Below, one piece after another: positions 8,248-17,336 of a DNA stretch of 64,000 nucleotides (positions are counted from its first letter, which is position 1; each line of letters begins with the position of its first letter). A program made the translations under genes and the position numbers. The notes beneath the pieces are model-generated. The model was not told where the DNA came from. It did no database searches and saw only the letters and a program-made list of their open reading frames with translations. This stretch comes from Sphingomonadales bacterium (GTDB lineage: Bacteria; Pseudomonadota; Alphaproteobacteria; Sphingomonadales; Sphingomonadaceae): contig JADJAC010000011.1 in NCBI GenBank assembly GCA_016704425.1, positions 992,001 through 1,056,000 on the forward strand, written 5' to 3'.

Positions 8248-9488
8248 TAATGGACGGACCTATCCTGCACCGTGCCCTTGCTTGCAAGGCTAAAGCGTGG
8301 TTCCGGGCTTGCGAGAGTGCCCAGCGACAATTGCGCAGCATATCGGCCCACTTCGGGGCCATGCTTGAAACCGTGGCCCGATCCGGCACCAACAAGCACG
8401 ACATTCGGCCAAGTGGGATGCCGGTCGATGAGGAAATCGCCATTGGCGCTATTCTCATACTGGCATACGCGCGCTTCGACCATCTGTGCACCCGCCATGC
8501 CAGGAAAGCGGCGGGCCATATAGGCGCGGACATCGGCAAGGCCTTCGGGTGAAGGCGTTCGATCACCCTTGTCGGGATCGATCGACGGGCCATGCTTGTC
8601 GAATGCGATCTTGAAGCCTCGGGATTCGAGATCCGGGAAACCATAATAAAGGTCTCCGCCGTTGAAATCGGCCCAGCCCGGCTGTTGAGCCGGACCGAAA
8701 CGGTCGTCTCCGGCCGGAGGGGCAAAGAAGAAGACCTCCTGTCGTGTCGGGAATATCCGGCTGCCGACCACAGCCGGGAAGAGTTTCGGGAGCCAAGGCC
8801 CGCAGGCAAAGGTGAACCGACTGGCACGGATCGTATCGCCTGCCGCGGTCTGGATTGCATCGAGAGTCTTTGCCGGCGCAGGCGGTATGATCTTCGCCTT
8901 GAGGTAACTGCCGCCGCCGCGCACGAAACGGTCAACCAGCGTCTGCACCGCTCGGCGAGCCATCAGGGCGCCCAGCTTGGGTTCATACAGCCCGAAAGCA
9001 ATCCCGCTGAAATCCATCTGCGGAAAATTCTCCGCCATCTGCCGCGCATCGAGCAGCTGGGTTGAAAGGTTCATCGCCCGGTGCGCTGCCATTGTTGCCG
9101 TGGCGTAGGGGTGCTCGCTCTCGAAAAAGAAGAGCACTCCCGTCCGATGGAAGATTGGAAGTCCGGCAACATCCGAAAGTGCCTGCCAATAGGGCAGCGA
9201 ATGCCACGCCATTTCGGTATACACTGTGTCCGCCCCATAGGCAGTGCGGGTCATGCGTGATTCACCGCCGGATGATGACCGCGCATGTGCTGCGCCCCAT
9301 GCATCGACCAGCAACACGCGCTGCCCCGCGGCACGGAGCCGCTCTGCCGTCCATGCGCCAAACACTCCGGCACCGACAACCACGCAGTCCCAGCGATCAG
9401 GCAAGACCAGACCACTGCCTTTTGAGCCATCCAAGGCAAGCGCAGCAGTGGAACTCGCGATCAGTGAACGACGTGTCAACTTCGGCAC
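8247..9488 (-). CDS. FAD-dependent oxidoreductase, monomeric sarcosine oxidase type, with Tat-like leader
   Basis: 413 residues. A GxGxxG FAD-binding loop (VVVGAGVFGAWTAERL) begins near residue 35. The motif ARSSSGGESRMTR and the segment VCQYENSANGDFLIDRHP resemble monomeric sarcosine oxidase and N-methyltryptophan oxidase, where the Cys binds FAD covalently. It therefore probably oxidises a secondary amine or N-methyl amino acid, releasing peroxide. Unusually, the N-terminus reads TRRSLIASSTAALAL, a twin-arginine type leader, so the folded enzyme may be exported. Start is the GTG at 9488. It lies 12 bases after alaC and overlaps the thioesterase gene by one base. The substrate is unknown. 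Confidence 0.85.
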   Translation of the reverse strand: MPKLTRRSLIASSTAALALDGSKGSGLVLPDRWDCVVVGAGVFGAWTAERLRAAGQRVLLVDAWGAAHARSSSGGESRMTRTAYGADTVYTEMAWHSLPYWQALSDVAGLPIFHRTGVLFFFESEHPYATATMAAHRAMNLSTQLLDARQMAENFPQMDFSGIAFGLYEPKLGALMARRAVQTLVDRFVRGGGSYLKAKIIPPAPAKTLDAIQTAAGDTIRASRFTFACGPWLPKLFPAVVGSRIFPTRQEVFFFAPPAGDDRFGPAQQPGWADFNGGDLYYGFPDLESRGFKIAFDKHGPSIDPDKGDRTPSPEGLADVRAYMARRFPGMAGAQMVEARVCQYENSANGDFLIDRHPTWPNVVLVGAGSGHGFKHGPEVGRYAAQLSLGTLASPEPRFSLASKGTVQDRSVH

Positions 9489-9500
9489 GGCGAGGGTGCC

Positions 9501-10709
9501 TTATCCGGTCTTCACCGATGGCGTATTCACGCCCATCGACTGGAGATATTTGCGGACATTGCGGGCGGCCTGGCGCAGCCGCTGCTCATTCTCGACCATC
9601 GCGATGCGGACAAAGCCTTCTCCTTCCTCCCCATAACCGACGCCTGCTGCAACAGCGACGCCAGCATGAGTTAAAAGCTGCTTCGAAAATTCGAGACTTC
9701 CCAAATGCGCAAGGGCAGGCGGAAGCGGCGCCCATGCGAACATCGAGGCGCGGGGAGAGGGGATTTCCCAACCGGCCCGCCCGAAGCTTTCAACCAGCAC
9801 ATCCCGGCGCTTCTTGTAGAGTTCCCGATTGGCGGCGACAATGTCTTGCGGGCCATTGATCGCGGCAACGGCCGCAGCCTGAATGGGTGTGAAGGCGCCA
9901 TAATCCAGGTAGGATTTCACCCGCGACAATGCCGCAATCAGCGTCTTGTTGCCCACAGCAAAACCGATCCGCCAGCCAGCCATCGAATAGGTCTTGGACA
10001 TCGACGTGAATTCGACCGCAACATCTTTCGCACCCTTCACCTGAAGGATGGACGGCGTCGGGCAGCCATCATAGTAAAGTTCGGAATAGGCAAGGTCCGA
10101 CAGCACCCAGAGGCCATGTTCCTTTGCAAACGCCACGACGCGCTCATAAAAGGCAAGATCAACGACTTCAGCGGTCGGGTTTGAAGGATAGCCCATGACC
10201 AGCACCGACGGCTTGGGCACGGTGAATTTCATTGCCCGTTCGAGCGCTTCGAAATAGCGTTCGTCCGGAGTGGTGGGAACGCTGCGGATCGTTGCGCCAG
10301 CAATGATGAAGCCAAATGTGTGTATCGGATAGGACGGGTTTGGAGCGAGCACGACATCGCCCGGCGCGGTGATTGCCTGTGCGAGGTTGGCAAGGCCCTC
10401 CTTCGATCCGAGCGTAACCACCACTTCGCTGTCGGGATCGAGATCGACCCCAAAACGACGGCCATAGTATCCTGCCTGCGCTTTGCGGAGCCCCGGGATG
10501 CCCTTTGACGCGGAATAGCCGTGAGCATCGGGCTTCATCGCAACTTCACACAGTTTTTCAATGACATGGGGCGGTGGAGGCAGGTCTGGATTGCCCATGC
10601 CAAGATCGATAATGTCCTCACCCGCCTGCCGCGCGGCCGCCCGCATCGCGTTCACTTCGGCGATGACATAAGGAGGCAGGCGCTTGATGCGGTAGAATTC
10701 TTCGGACAT
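9501..10709 (-). CDS. alaC: Alanine transaminase AlaC-type aminotransferase
   Basis: Class I/II PLP-dependent aminotransferase, 402 residues from the ATG at 10709, which has a usable ribosome site (GGAAAGTTGAG). AlaC moves the amino group between glutamate and pyruvate. The PLP lysine is about K239 in SMSKTYSMAGWRIGF, with Asn 177 (GYPSNPTA), Asp 205 (VLSDLAYSE) and Arg 247. The N-terminus FYRIKRLPPYVIAEVN and IDLGMGNPD are typical of the AlaC branch. Head of a probable operon with the oxidoreductase and thioesterase genes. Confidence 0.93.
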   Translation of the reverse strand: MSEEFYRIKRLPPYVIAEVNAMRAAARQAGEDIIDLGMGNPDLPPPPHVIEKLCEVAMKPDAHGYSASKGIPGLRKAQAGYYGRRFGVDLDPDSEVVVTLGSKEGLANLAQAITAPGDVVLAPNPSYPIHTFGFIIAGATIRSVPTTPDERYFEALERAMKFTVPKPSVLVMGYPSNPTAEVVDLAFYERVVAFAKEHGLWVLSDLAYSELYYDGCPTPSILQVKGAKDVAVEFTSMSKTYSMAGWRIGFAVGNKTLIAALSRVKSYLDYGAFTPIQAAAVAAINGPQDIVAANRELYKKRRDVLVESFGRAGWEIPSPRASMFAWAPLPPALAHLGSLEFSKQLLTHAGVAVAAGVGYGEEGEGFVRIAMVENEQRLRQAARNVRKYLQSMGVNTPSVKTG

Positions 10710-10865
10710 CTCAACTTTCCGGTTTGAGGGGTTGGAGACCCTTCCATGCGTCAAAATTGTGCAGACTGCCAGCAAAACGTCGTTTGTTGGCGTTTGAAGG
10801 CACGTTTGTTCTCATCGCGGACGTTGTTCAGGCTCGGGCAAGATAGGTAAGGTCATCGTCATCTG

Positions 10866-11213
10866 ATGATCCGTTTGTCCGTTTTCGTCATCAGTGTAAT
10901 TTCACTTTCAGGCAGCTGCACGGTGCAAGCTACCGAGCCCGTTGCCGATCCAGCAGGCGGAACTGTTTATCGGATTTCGCCTCAGGAAGCTGAGGCTGTG
11001 CAAGCGGAGGCCGCAGCGCGCAAGGCCGACTTTGGGCGCGTTAATGACAGCGCTGCCCCCGACGGCCAAATTCACGGGGAAATTGGCCTTGGCATCGGCA
11101 CGGGCGGCTATAGCTCGGTGTTCGGCACTGCCATTGTGCCGCTGGGCAATACGGGCATCGCTGCCTTTTCCTTCGAACGGACCAATTTCGGGCGGCGTCG
11201 CTTTCGATATTAA
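10866..11213 (+). CDS. Small exported hypothetical protein
   Basis: 115 residues, not recognised. The N-terminus is a signal peptide (VFVISVISLSGSC); the Cys at 18 is not in a canonical lipobox, so lipidation is doubtful. The mature part has an Ala/Glu-rich helix (SPQEAEAVQAEAAARKADFG) and then a Gly-rich section (GEIGLGIGTGGYSSVFG) ending in FERTNFGRRRFRY. Codon use and the signal peptide argue for a real gene. It is isolated between the divergent alaC promoter region and the convergent monooxygenase gene, 12 bases away. Confidence 0.65.
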   Translation: MIRLSVFVISVISLSGSCTVQATEPVADPAGGTVYRISPQEAEAVQAEAAARKADFGRVNDSAAPDGQIHGEIGLGIGTGGYSSVFGTAIVPLGNTGIAAFSFERTNFGRRRFRY

Positions 11214-11225
11214 GGCGCGAAGATC

Positions 11226-12728
11226 CTATTCCGCCGCGATGGCGATCGGTTCCTCTTCAACAGCCCGCGCAACACCCTTCGCCTTGTAGAAATGCATCGC
11301 GCCATCTTCGAGCTTGCCATAGCGCATCAGCTTCTTGTCCAGCGAATAGTTGTGATAGACGATCCACGGGTCGATATCGCCTTGCTTTGGCACACGGTCC
11401 TTGGCGCGCTGCACATAGCCCGATGTCAGGTTCATCATGCCGTCGCCGGTTTCCTTGACTCCGTGAGGCTCTGCCACACAGATATCGGTTCCGGTTTCGC
11501 GCATATGGTTCAGAAGGCGACAGACATACTCGCTGATCAGATCCGCCTTGAGCGTCCAACTCGCGTTGGAATAGCCGAATGAGGATGCCAGGTTCGGAAT
11601 GTCGGAATACATGCAGCCCTTGTAGCTGAACGACTGGCTGACCTTGCGCGACTGCCCGTCGATCAGGATTTCGACTCCGCTCATGATTTCCATCTTCAGG
11701 CCCGTCGCCGTGACGATAATGTCCGCATCGAGATGCCTGCCAGACTTCAGGAGGATGCCCGTTTCATCGAAGCGGTCAATATGGTCGGTCACGACTTCAG
11801 CCTTGCCGCTCTTGATGGCTTCGAAAAGGTCGGCGTCCGGCACAAGGCAAAGCCGCTGCTCCCAGGGATTGTACCGCGGCGTGAAGTGCGTCGCGACATC
11901 ATAGCCGGCGGGCAACTTTTCCTTTGTCAGTTCGAGCAGCTTGTTACGGACCTTTTCGGGCTTCCGCTGCGTCAGGTTGAAGAAATAGGCCTGCATGTTG
12001 ATGTTCTTGAAGCGCGTAATTGCATAGGCCAGGCTGCGCGGGAGAATCTTGCGCAGCGTGTTGGCAAAGGCGTCCCTCGCCGGTCGGGAGACAAACCATG
12101 TCGGGGAGCGCTGCAGCATCGTCACATGCCCCGCACCTTCCTTGACCATTGCCGGGATGATCGTGACGGCTGTAGCGCCGCTGCCAATGACAACGGTGCT
12201 CTTTCCCTTGTAGTCCAGATCCTCCGGCCAGAATTGCGGATGAAAGACGGGTCCCTTGAACGTGTCACGCCCGGGAAATTCCGGTTGGTAGGGATCGGTA
12301 TAGCTGTAATATCCGGTGCACATGTAAAGGAAACGGCACTGCATTTGCAGGGTTTCCGTGTCGTCCTTGCGGACAGTGACCGTCCAGCGCGCAGTCGCGC
12401 TGTCCCATTCGATGCGGGTGACACGATGGTTGTAACGGATCAGCTTTTCAATGCCATATTCGCTGGCCGTTTCATGAAGATAGTCCAGAATGGCCGGCGC
12501 ATCGGCAATCGACTTTTCATGCGTCCAGGGTTTGAATGCAAAGCCAAGCGTGTGCATGTCCGAGTCAGAGCGGATGCCAGGATAGCGAAACAGATCCCAT
12601 GTTCCACCGATTGCGTCGCGGCCTTCTAGAATGGCAAAGCTGCGATCCGGACAGTTTTTCGACAGGTGCACAGCGCCGCCAATACCGGAAATGCCTGCTC
12701 CGACGATCAGGACGTCAAGACTTTCCAT
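11226..12728 (-). CDS. Flavin monooxygenase, EthA-like Baeyer-Villiger type
   Basis: 500 residues from the ATG at 12728 (GAGGAA site, spacing 6). Two Rossmann motifs are seen: LIVGAGISGIGG at 7-18 for FAD and VVIGSGATAV at 179-188 for NADPH. Between them is the Baeyer-Villiger fingerprint FKGPVFHPQFWPED (157-170); VTATGLKM follows later. GGTWDLFRYPGIRSDSDMH is shared with the mycobacterial ethionamide activator EthA. The likely reaction is NADPH- and oxygen-dependent oxidation of a ketone to an ester, or S-oxygenation. The natural substrate is unknown. Divergent from phaC across 148 bases. Confidence 0.93.
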   Translation of the reverse strand: MESLDVLIVGAGISGIGGAVHLSKNCPDRSFAILEGRDAIGGTWDLFRYPGIRSDSDMHTLGFAFKPWTHEKSIADAPAILDYLHETASEYGIEKLIRYNHRVTRIEWDSATARWTVTVRKDDTETLQMQCRFLYMCTGYYSYTDPYQPEFPGRDTFKGPVFHPQFWPEDLDYKGKSTVVIGSGATAVTIIPAMVKEGAGHVTMLQRSPTWFVSRPARDAFANTLRKILPRSLAYAITRFKNINMQAYFFNLTQRKPEKVRNKLLELTKEKLPAGYDVATHFTPRYNPWEQRLCLVPDADLFEAIKSGKAEVVTDHIDRFDETGILLKSGRHLDADIIVTATGLKMEIMSGVEILIDGQSRKVSQSFSYKGCMYSDIPNLASSFGYSNASWTLKADLISEYVCRLLNHMRETGTDICVAEPHGVKETGDGMMNLTSGYVQRAKDRVPKQGDIDPWIVYHNYSLDKKLMRYGKLEDGAMHFYKAKGVARAVEEEPIAIAAE

Positions 12729-12876
12729 CGCGAATTCCTCTTCCCCAACCACAATTTATCCGGGGAAACAGTCTCGAATGGCAACCAATTTGTCAACTTT
12801 CCGGGCCATTGCGCGACATGACGCTAGGGCGGGGCGGCGCTTTCGAAGTCGACCAAAAGCGTGTAGCCAAAATGGG

Positions 12877-14499
12877 ATGACTGATTCGCCCAACCAGCCG
12901 CCCGAAGCTGCCGATGCTATCAAGGGGATGGCGGAAGCTGGTACGCAGATTGTGAATTTCTGGCGGCAAGGCATTGATTCATGGGCGCCGCTTTTGGCCC
13001 CGCTTGCGGCGGCCGGCAGGGACAAGGTTCATCCGCGCGACAAGCGGTTTTCCGGCACCGAGTGGGAACATCCGGTCTTCGACCTGATGCGGCAGGGTTA
13101 TTCGGTGATGTCGGACTATATGCTTGGCGCGGTCGAGAATCTGGACAATGTGCCGCCCGATCAGCGGGCGCGGATTGCCTTCGCGGTCAGGACCATTGTC
13201 GAAGCCATGAGTCCGGCCAATTCGCCCCTGACAAATCCCGTGGCTCTAAATCGTGCAGTGGAGACCAAAGGGCAGAGCCTGATGACCGGGCTGCAGCATC
13301 TCACCGATGATCTCAAGCGCGGCCAATTGACGCACACGGACCCTCAGGCGTTCCGACTGGGGGAAAATATCGCGGTAACGCCCGGCAAGGTGGTTCACCA
13401 GACACCACTGTACCAACTGATCCAATATGCGCCCGCGACGGAAAGCGTGTTGGCGACACCATTGGTAATTTTTCCGCCGTGGATAAACCGGTTTTACATT
13501 CTCGATCTGACTGCGGAGAAGAGCTTCATTAACTGGTGTGTCGATCAGGGCATCACGGTGTTCGTGGTTTCCTGGAAGTCGGCTGATTCAAGCATGAGCG
13601 AAGTCGTGTGGGACGATTATATCGAGGCGCAGATTGACGCGATCGATACGGTTCGGGAACTCTTGGATGTCGAACAGGTCCACACCATCGGCTACTGCGT
13701 TGCGGGCACGACGCTGGCCGCAACGCTCGCCATTTTGGCAGCGAGGGGAGAGGCCCACAAAGTCAGGTCTGCGACATTCTTCACCGCTCAGGTGGATTTT
13801 TCGCGCGCCGGCGAACTTCTGAACTTCATCGATGATGCCCAACTCCAGCTGATCCAGAGTATCGAAACTGACGGCTACCTCGATGGACGTTATCTTGCGC
13901 TCAGCTTCAATCTGCTGCGCGGCAAGGATCTGATCTGGAGCACGGTCGTCAACAATTATCTGCTGGGCCAGGACTATCCGGCCTTCGACCTGTTGCACTG
14001 GAACGGGGACGTGACCAATCTTCCGGCGAAATGGCATCGAGCTTATCTTTGCGACCTTTATCGCGACAACAAGCTGGTCAAGCCCGGAGCTCTGAGCGCA
14101 CTGAATGTGCCGATTGACCTCACCAAAGTCGAAACGCCGTCTTTCATCCAGGCGGGTCGCGAAGATCATATCGCCCCCGCTGAGAGCGTATGGAAAATCA
14201 GGGGCCATTTCAGGGGGCCGCTGGAATTCCTGCTTGCGGGCAGCGGCCATATTGCCGGCGTCGTCAACCCGCCTGCACAGATGAAATATCAATATTGGAC
14301 GAACACGGCACCCGTGTCCTCACTTGAGGAATTTGTTGCAGGCGCTGCCGAAACCAAGGGAAGCTGGTGGCCATACTGGCACGAGTGGCTGGAGCGTTTC
14401 GGCGCCGAGAGAATCGCTGCAGATGGCGCCCGCGTTCCCGGCGGAGGCAAGCTGCCAGCCATTGAGGACGCACCGGGAAGCTATGTAAAGACGCGCTGA
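12877..14499 (+). CDS. phaC: Class I poly(3-hydroxyalkanoate) synthase
   Basis: Polymerises (R)-3-hydroxyacyl-CoA into polyhydroxyalkanoate granules. The lipase-like box GYCVAG carries the catalytic Cys about 274, with Asp about 430 (GREDHIAP) and His about 458 (GSGHIAGV). FNLLRGKDLIW and VVNNYLLG are family signatures, and the C-terminus APGSYVKTR is typical. 540 residues from the ATG at 12877, slightly short of the usual 560-600 because the N-terminal region is short. The frame stays open upstream to 12631 but that part overlaps the divergent monooxygenase gene and has no homologous content. No phaA, phaB or phasin gene is nearby. Confidence 0.95.
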   Translation: MTDSPNQPPEAADAIKGMAEAGTQIVNFWRQGIDSWAPLLAPLAAAGRDKVHPRDKRFSGTEWEHPVFDLMRQGYSVMSDYMLGAVENLDNVPPDQRARIAFAVRTIVEAMSPANSPLTNPVALNRAVETKGQSLMTGLQHLTDDLKRGQLTHTDPQAFRLGENIAVTPGKVVHQTPLYQLIQYAPATESVLATPLVIFPPWINRFYILDLTAEKSFINWCVDQGITVFVVSWKSADSSMSEVVWDDYIEAQIDAIDTVRELLDVEQVHTIGYCVAGTTLAATLAILAARGEAHKVRSATFFTAQVDFSRAGELLNFIDDAQLQLIQSIETDGYLDGRYLALSFNLLRGKDLIWSTVVNNYLLGQDYPAFDLLHWNGDVTNLPAKWHRAYLCDLYRDNKLVKPGALSALNVPIDLTKVETPSFIQAGREDHIAPAESVWKIRGHFRGPLEFLLAGSGHIAGVVNPPAQMKYQYWTNTAPVSSLEEFVAGAAETKGSWWPYWHEWLERFGAERIAADGARVPGGGKLPAIEDAPGSYVKTR

Positions 14500-14500
14500 G

Positions 14501-15031
14501 TTAGCGCTTGCGGTTCGCCTTCCAGCCTTGAACCGCTTTCAGCGTGTTGGTGACGTGATTGCGATAGTCCATATCGGAATAGGCATAGACCACCTGCCCA
14601 TTCGGGGCGATGACATAGGACGTGCGACTGGACCGCGTGCTGAGCTGTGGCAGCACGACGTCATAGCCCCTGATCATTTCGGGTGTGCCAACTGCCACCG
14701 CAAACTTGTTACGACATTCCTCGACCGAGAAACGCTGCAGATCTTCGATTTTGTCCGCAGCTATGCCGAGGACAGTTGCGCCAGCCTGCTTGAATGAGGC
14801 TGTCCTCTCTGCAAATTCGTGTGCCTCCGCCGTGCAGCCCGGCGTGAAGGCCGCAGGAAAGAAGTAGAGCACTACGGGCCCCTTCTTAAGGAGTGCAGCC
14901 AACGAGACATTGAACGCCTTGCCCGCCAAGGCGCCCTGCGTCGTAAATGCGGGGGCTTTTGCCCCTGGTGCGAGCGCAGCCATCGCTGGTGTGGCGGCCA
15001 ACAGGGCGATCAGGAAGGGAAGGGCGCGCAT
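14501..15031 (-). CDS. Exported peroxiredoxin (AhpC/TSA, BCP-like)
   Basis: 176 residues with a Sec signal peptide (MRALPFLIALLAATPAMA), so probably periplasmic. The thiol-peroxidase motif FFPAAFTPGCTAEAHEF holds the peroxidatic Cys about 66. The other Cys is about 106 (VEECRNKF), not five residues after the first as in many BCP enzymes, so a resolving disulfide would use a distant Cys or a partner. Removes hydrogen or lipid peroxides. Tail to tail with phaC with one base between stops; divergent from the ribosomal operon. GGAG precedes the ATG at 15031. Confidence 0.9.
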   Translation of the reverse strand: MRALPFLIALLAATPAMAALAPGAKAPAFTTQGALAGKAFNVSLAALLKKGPVVLYFFPAAFTPGCTAEAHEFAERTASFKQAGATVLGIAADKIEDLQRFSVEECRNKFAVAVGTPEMIRGYDVVLPQLSTRSSRTSYVIAPNGQVVYAYSDMDYRNHVTNTLKAVQGWKANRKR

Positions 15032-15123
15032 CGAATTCTCCGGTCATTCGCTTTGGGGGTTTTCAGTAGCGAGTTCGGTTGGCTGGCGAAAGTCGTTACA
15101 TGCCGGTGACGCGCGCATGCCGC

Positions 15124-15152
15124 TTGACAGCGAACCGACTCAAGTTTAACCA
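15124..15152 (+). promoter_or_regulatory. Candidate promoter of the rpsM-rpsK-rpoA operon
   Basis: A perfect -35 hexamer TTGACA (15124-15129) is followed after 17 bases by TAACCA (15147-15152), a poor but possible -10. It lies about 130 bases before rpsM in a 253-base gap between the divergent peroxiredoxin gene and rpsM. No other sigma-70-like pair is as good. The untranslated leader of about 120 bases could carry regulatory structure; none was proven. Confidence 0.35.
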
Positions 15153-15284
15153 ACAATCACTTCCAAAACACCGTTTCCACGGCGGCGCTTCTTTGCGCTC
15201 GTCGTGTATGTTGTTTTTCGGGAAGTTCAAAGCGTCGAGATGGGTCGGTTCGCCAGCCGCCCGTGGAGCAGGAGATTGAATTAG

Positions 15285-15653
15285 ATGGCACGTATCGCCG
15301 GGGTCAACATCCCCACAAACAAGCGCGTCGAAATCGCGTTGACGTATATCCACGGCATTGGACCTGCCAAGGCCAAGGAACTCACAACCAAGCTGGGCAT
15401 CACGGCTGAACGGCGCGTGCAGGACCTTTCCGATCAGGAAGTCCTTCACCTGCGCGAAGCAATTGATGCTGACTATACTGTTGAAGGTGATCTTCGCCGT
15501 CAGACAGCGATGAACATCAAGCGCCTGATGGACTTGGCCTGCTATCGCGGCCTGCGCCACAGGAAGGGGCTTCCGGTTCGTGGCCAGCGTACGCATACCA
15601 ATGCACGGACCCGCAAGGGCAAGGCCAAGCCGATCGCAGGCAAGAAGAAGTAG
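15285..15653 (+). CDS. rpsM: 30S ribosomal protein S13
   Basis: 122 residues, normal length. The N-terminus MARIAGVNIPTNKRVEIALT and the helix-two-turn-helix with YIHGIGPAKAKEL are standard, as is the basic tail with RGQRTHTNARTRKG. S13 sits at the head of the small subunit and touches the P-site tRNA and the large subunit. First gene of the alpha operon here, with AGGAG upstream. The preceding genes usual in this family (secY, adk) are absent; the upstream neighbour is a divergent peroxiredoxin gene. Confidence 0.99.
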   Translation: MARIAGVNIPTNKRVEIALTYIHGIGPAKAKELTTKLGITAERRVQDLSDQEVLHLREAIDADYTVEGDLRRQTAMNIKRLMDLACYRGLRHRKGLPVRGQRTHTNARTRKGKAKPIAGKKK

Positions 15654-15703
15654 ATCTTCGCCCGCACGTTTCAGCTTTCAGATTTTAGGTTGGGAATTCA
15701 ATA

Positions 15704-16093
15704 ATGGCACGCGAACCACAGCGCATCAGGCGCCGCGAGCGTAAGAACATCACCGCCGGTGTTGCCCATGTCAACGCCAGCTTCAACAATACGATGATCA
15801 CGATCACTGACGCCCAAGGCAATGCGATTGCATGGTCTTCAGCGGGCATGATGGGCTTCAAGGGCAGTCGCAAGTCGACGCCTTATGCAGCGCAGGTTGC
15901 GGCAGAAGATGCCGGCAAGAAGGCTGCCGAACATGGCGTTCGTACGCTTGAAGTCGAGGTCAAGGGTCCGGGTTCGGGCCGTGAAAGTGCGCTTCGTGCG
16001 CTGCAAGCGGTCGGTTTCCAGATCACCTCGATCCGTGACGTAACTTCGATCCCGCACAATGGCGTGCGTCCGTCGAAACGTCGCCGCGTTTAA
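15704..16093 (+). CDS. rpsK: 30S ribosomal protein S11
   Basis: 129 residues, normal length. Recognised by NITAGVAHVNASFNNTMITI, the central GFKGSRKSTPYAAQ and the tail DVTSIPHNGVRPSKRRRV. S11 lies on the platform of the small subunit beside helix 45 of 16S rRNA. It follows rpsM by 50 bases and precedes rpoA by 89 bases, the usual alpha-operon order. Confidence 0.99.
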   Translation: MAREPQRIRRRERKNITAGVAHVNASFNNTMITITDAQGNAIAWSSAGMMGFKGSRKSTPYAAQVAAEDAGKKAAEHGVRTLEVEVKGPGSGRESALRALQAVGFQITSIRDVTSIPHNGVRPSKRRRV

Positions 16094-16182
16094 TGTGATC
16101 GGGCGGGTGCGTTCATCCCGCCAAATTGTTTCAATCGGTGGCAAGGCGGACGCGCCTGGCACCCAACCCCAAGGGGACTATC

Positions 16183-17244
16183 GTGGCAGTCAACACCCGG
16201 AACTGGCAGGAACTCAAGAAACCCGACACGCTCGAAAAGAAGACGGGCGGTGATGCAGGACGCAAGGCGAGCTTTATCGCCGAACCTCTTGAGCGTGGCT
16301 TTGGCCTGACGCTTGGAAACGCCCTGCGTCGTGTGCTGTTGTCGTCGCTTCAGGGCGCTGCGGTCACTTCGGTCAAGATCGAAAACGTCCTTCACGAATT
16401 CTCGTCGCTGGCCGGCGTGCGTGAAGACGTGACCGACATGGTGCTCAACATCAAGCAGATCGCGATCCGCATGCAGGGCGAGGGCGCAAAGCGTCTGCAG
16501 CTCTCGGCGACCGGCCCGGCCGAAGTGACCGCAGGCATGATTGCGGTTTCAGGCGATATCGAGATCATGAACCCCGATCACGTGATTTGTCACCTCGATC
16601 AGGGCGCTTCACTCAACATGGAACTGACGGCGGACACGGGCAAGGGGTACGTCCCCGCTGCCGCAAACAGACCGGCGGATGCGCCGATTGGTCTGATTCC
16701 GGTCGATGCCTTGTATTCGCCTGTTCGCCAGGTTGCCTACAAGGTCGAAAATACGCGCGTCGGGCAGGAACTTGATTATGACAAGCTCACGCTGACGATC
16801 GAGACTGATGGCACAGTGACTCCGGACGACGCGCTCGCTTATGCCGCGCGCATCCTGCAGGACCAGCTTCAGCTGTTCGTCCACTTCGACGAGGCTCTGG
16901 CCCAGTCCTCGCAGCTTATAGGTCTCGCTGCCACTGCGTCTTCGGAATCTTCAAGCGACAGCAACAGCATCAATCGTTACCTCCTCAAGAAGGTGGATGA
17001 GCTGGAACTCAGCGTCCGTTCGGCGAATTGCCTCAAGAACGACAATATCATCTACATTGGCGATCTGGTGCAGAAGACCGAGGCAGAAATGCTGCGCACG
17101 CCGAACTTCGGCCGCAAATCGTTGAACGAAATCAAGGAAGTCCTCTCCAGCATGGGTCTGCGCCTCGGCATGGACATACCCGGCTGGCCGCCCGAGAATA
17201 TCGAGGAAATGGCGAAGAAGCTCGAGCAGGAATTGCTCGGCTAA
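16183..17244 (+). CDS. rpoA: DNA-directed RNA polymerase subunit alpha
   Basis: 353 residues from a GTG start with a strong site (AAGGGGA, spacing 5). The N-terminal dimerisation domain (ERGFGLTLGNALRRVLLSSL) covers about 1-235. The C-terminal domain, which contacts UP elements and activators, covers about 270-340 (LLKKVDELELSVRSANCLK, FGRKSLNEIKEVL). An in-frame extension to 16126 is open but without homology. Unlike nearly all bacterial alpha operons, no rplQ follows; a hairpin terminator begins 22 bases after the stop. Confidence 0.99.
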   Translation: MAVNTRNWQELKKPDTLEKKTGGDAGRKASFIAEPLERGFGLTLGNALRRVLLSSLQGAAVTSVKIENVLHEFSSLAGVREDVTDMVLNIKQIAIRMQGEGAKRLQLSATGPAEVTAGMIAVSGDIEIMNPDHVICHLDQGASLNMELTADTGKGYVPAAANRPADAPIGLIPVDALYSPVRQVAYKVENTRVGQELDYDKLTLTIETDGTVTPDDALAYAARILQDQLQLFVHFDEALAQSSQLIGLAATASSESSSDSNSINRYLLKKVDELELSVRSANCLKNDNIIYIGDLVQKTEAEMLRTPNFGRKSLNEIKEVLSSMGLRLGMDIPGWPPENIEEMAKKLEQELLG

Positions 17245-17266
17245 CTCGACTTCTTCTCAAGACAGC

Positions 17267-17295
17267 AAGGGCCTCGTGCATTGCGCGGGGCCCTT
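17267..17295 (+). terminator. Rho-independent-type terminator after rpoA
   Basis: A 13-base-pair stem with a 3-base loop (AAGGGCCTCGTGC, ATT, GCGCGGGGCCCTT; two G-T pairs) starts 22 bases after the rpoA stop. The following T-rich run is broken (TCTGTTTCTC). It closes the rpsM-rpsK-rpoA operon. Confidence 0.8.
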
Positions 17296-17300
17296 TCTGT

Positions 17301-17336
17301 TTCTCGCCTCAACCCTTTTGCTTCTCGCCTCAACCC
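17301..17336. repeat. Short tandem repeat, 15-base unit at 21-base spacing
   Basis: TTCTCGCCTCAACCC occurs at 17301-17315 and again at 17322-17336, just after the rpoA terminator. Probably a local duplication; no function is evident. Confidence 0.7.

Noticed and set aside
12631..12876. An N-terminal extension of the PHA synthase frame
   Set aside because: It overlaps the 5' end of the divergent monooxygenase gene, is not PHA-synthase-like, and the ATG at 12877 gives the expected protein.
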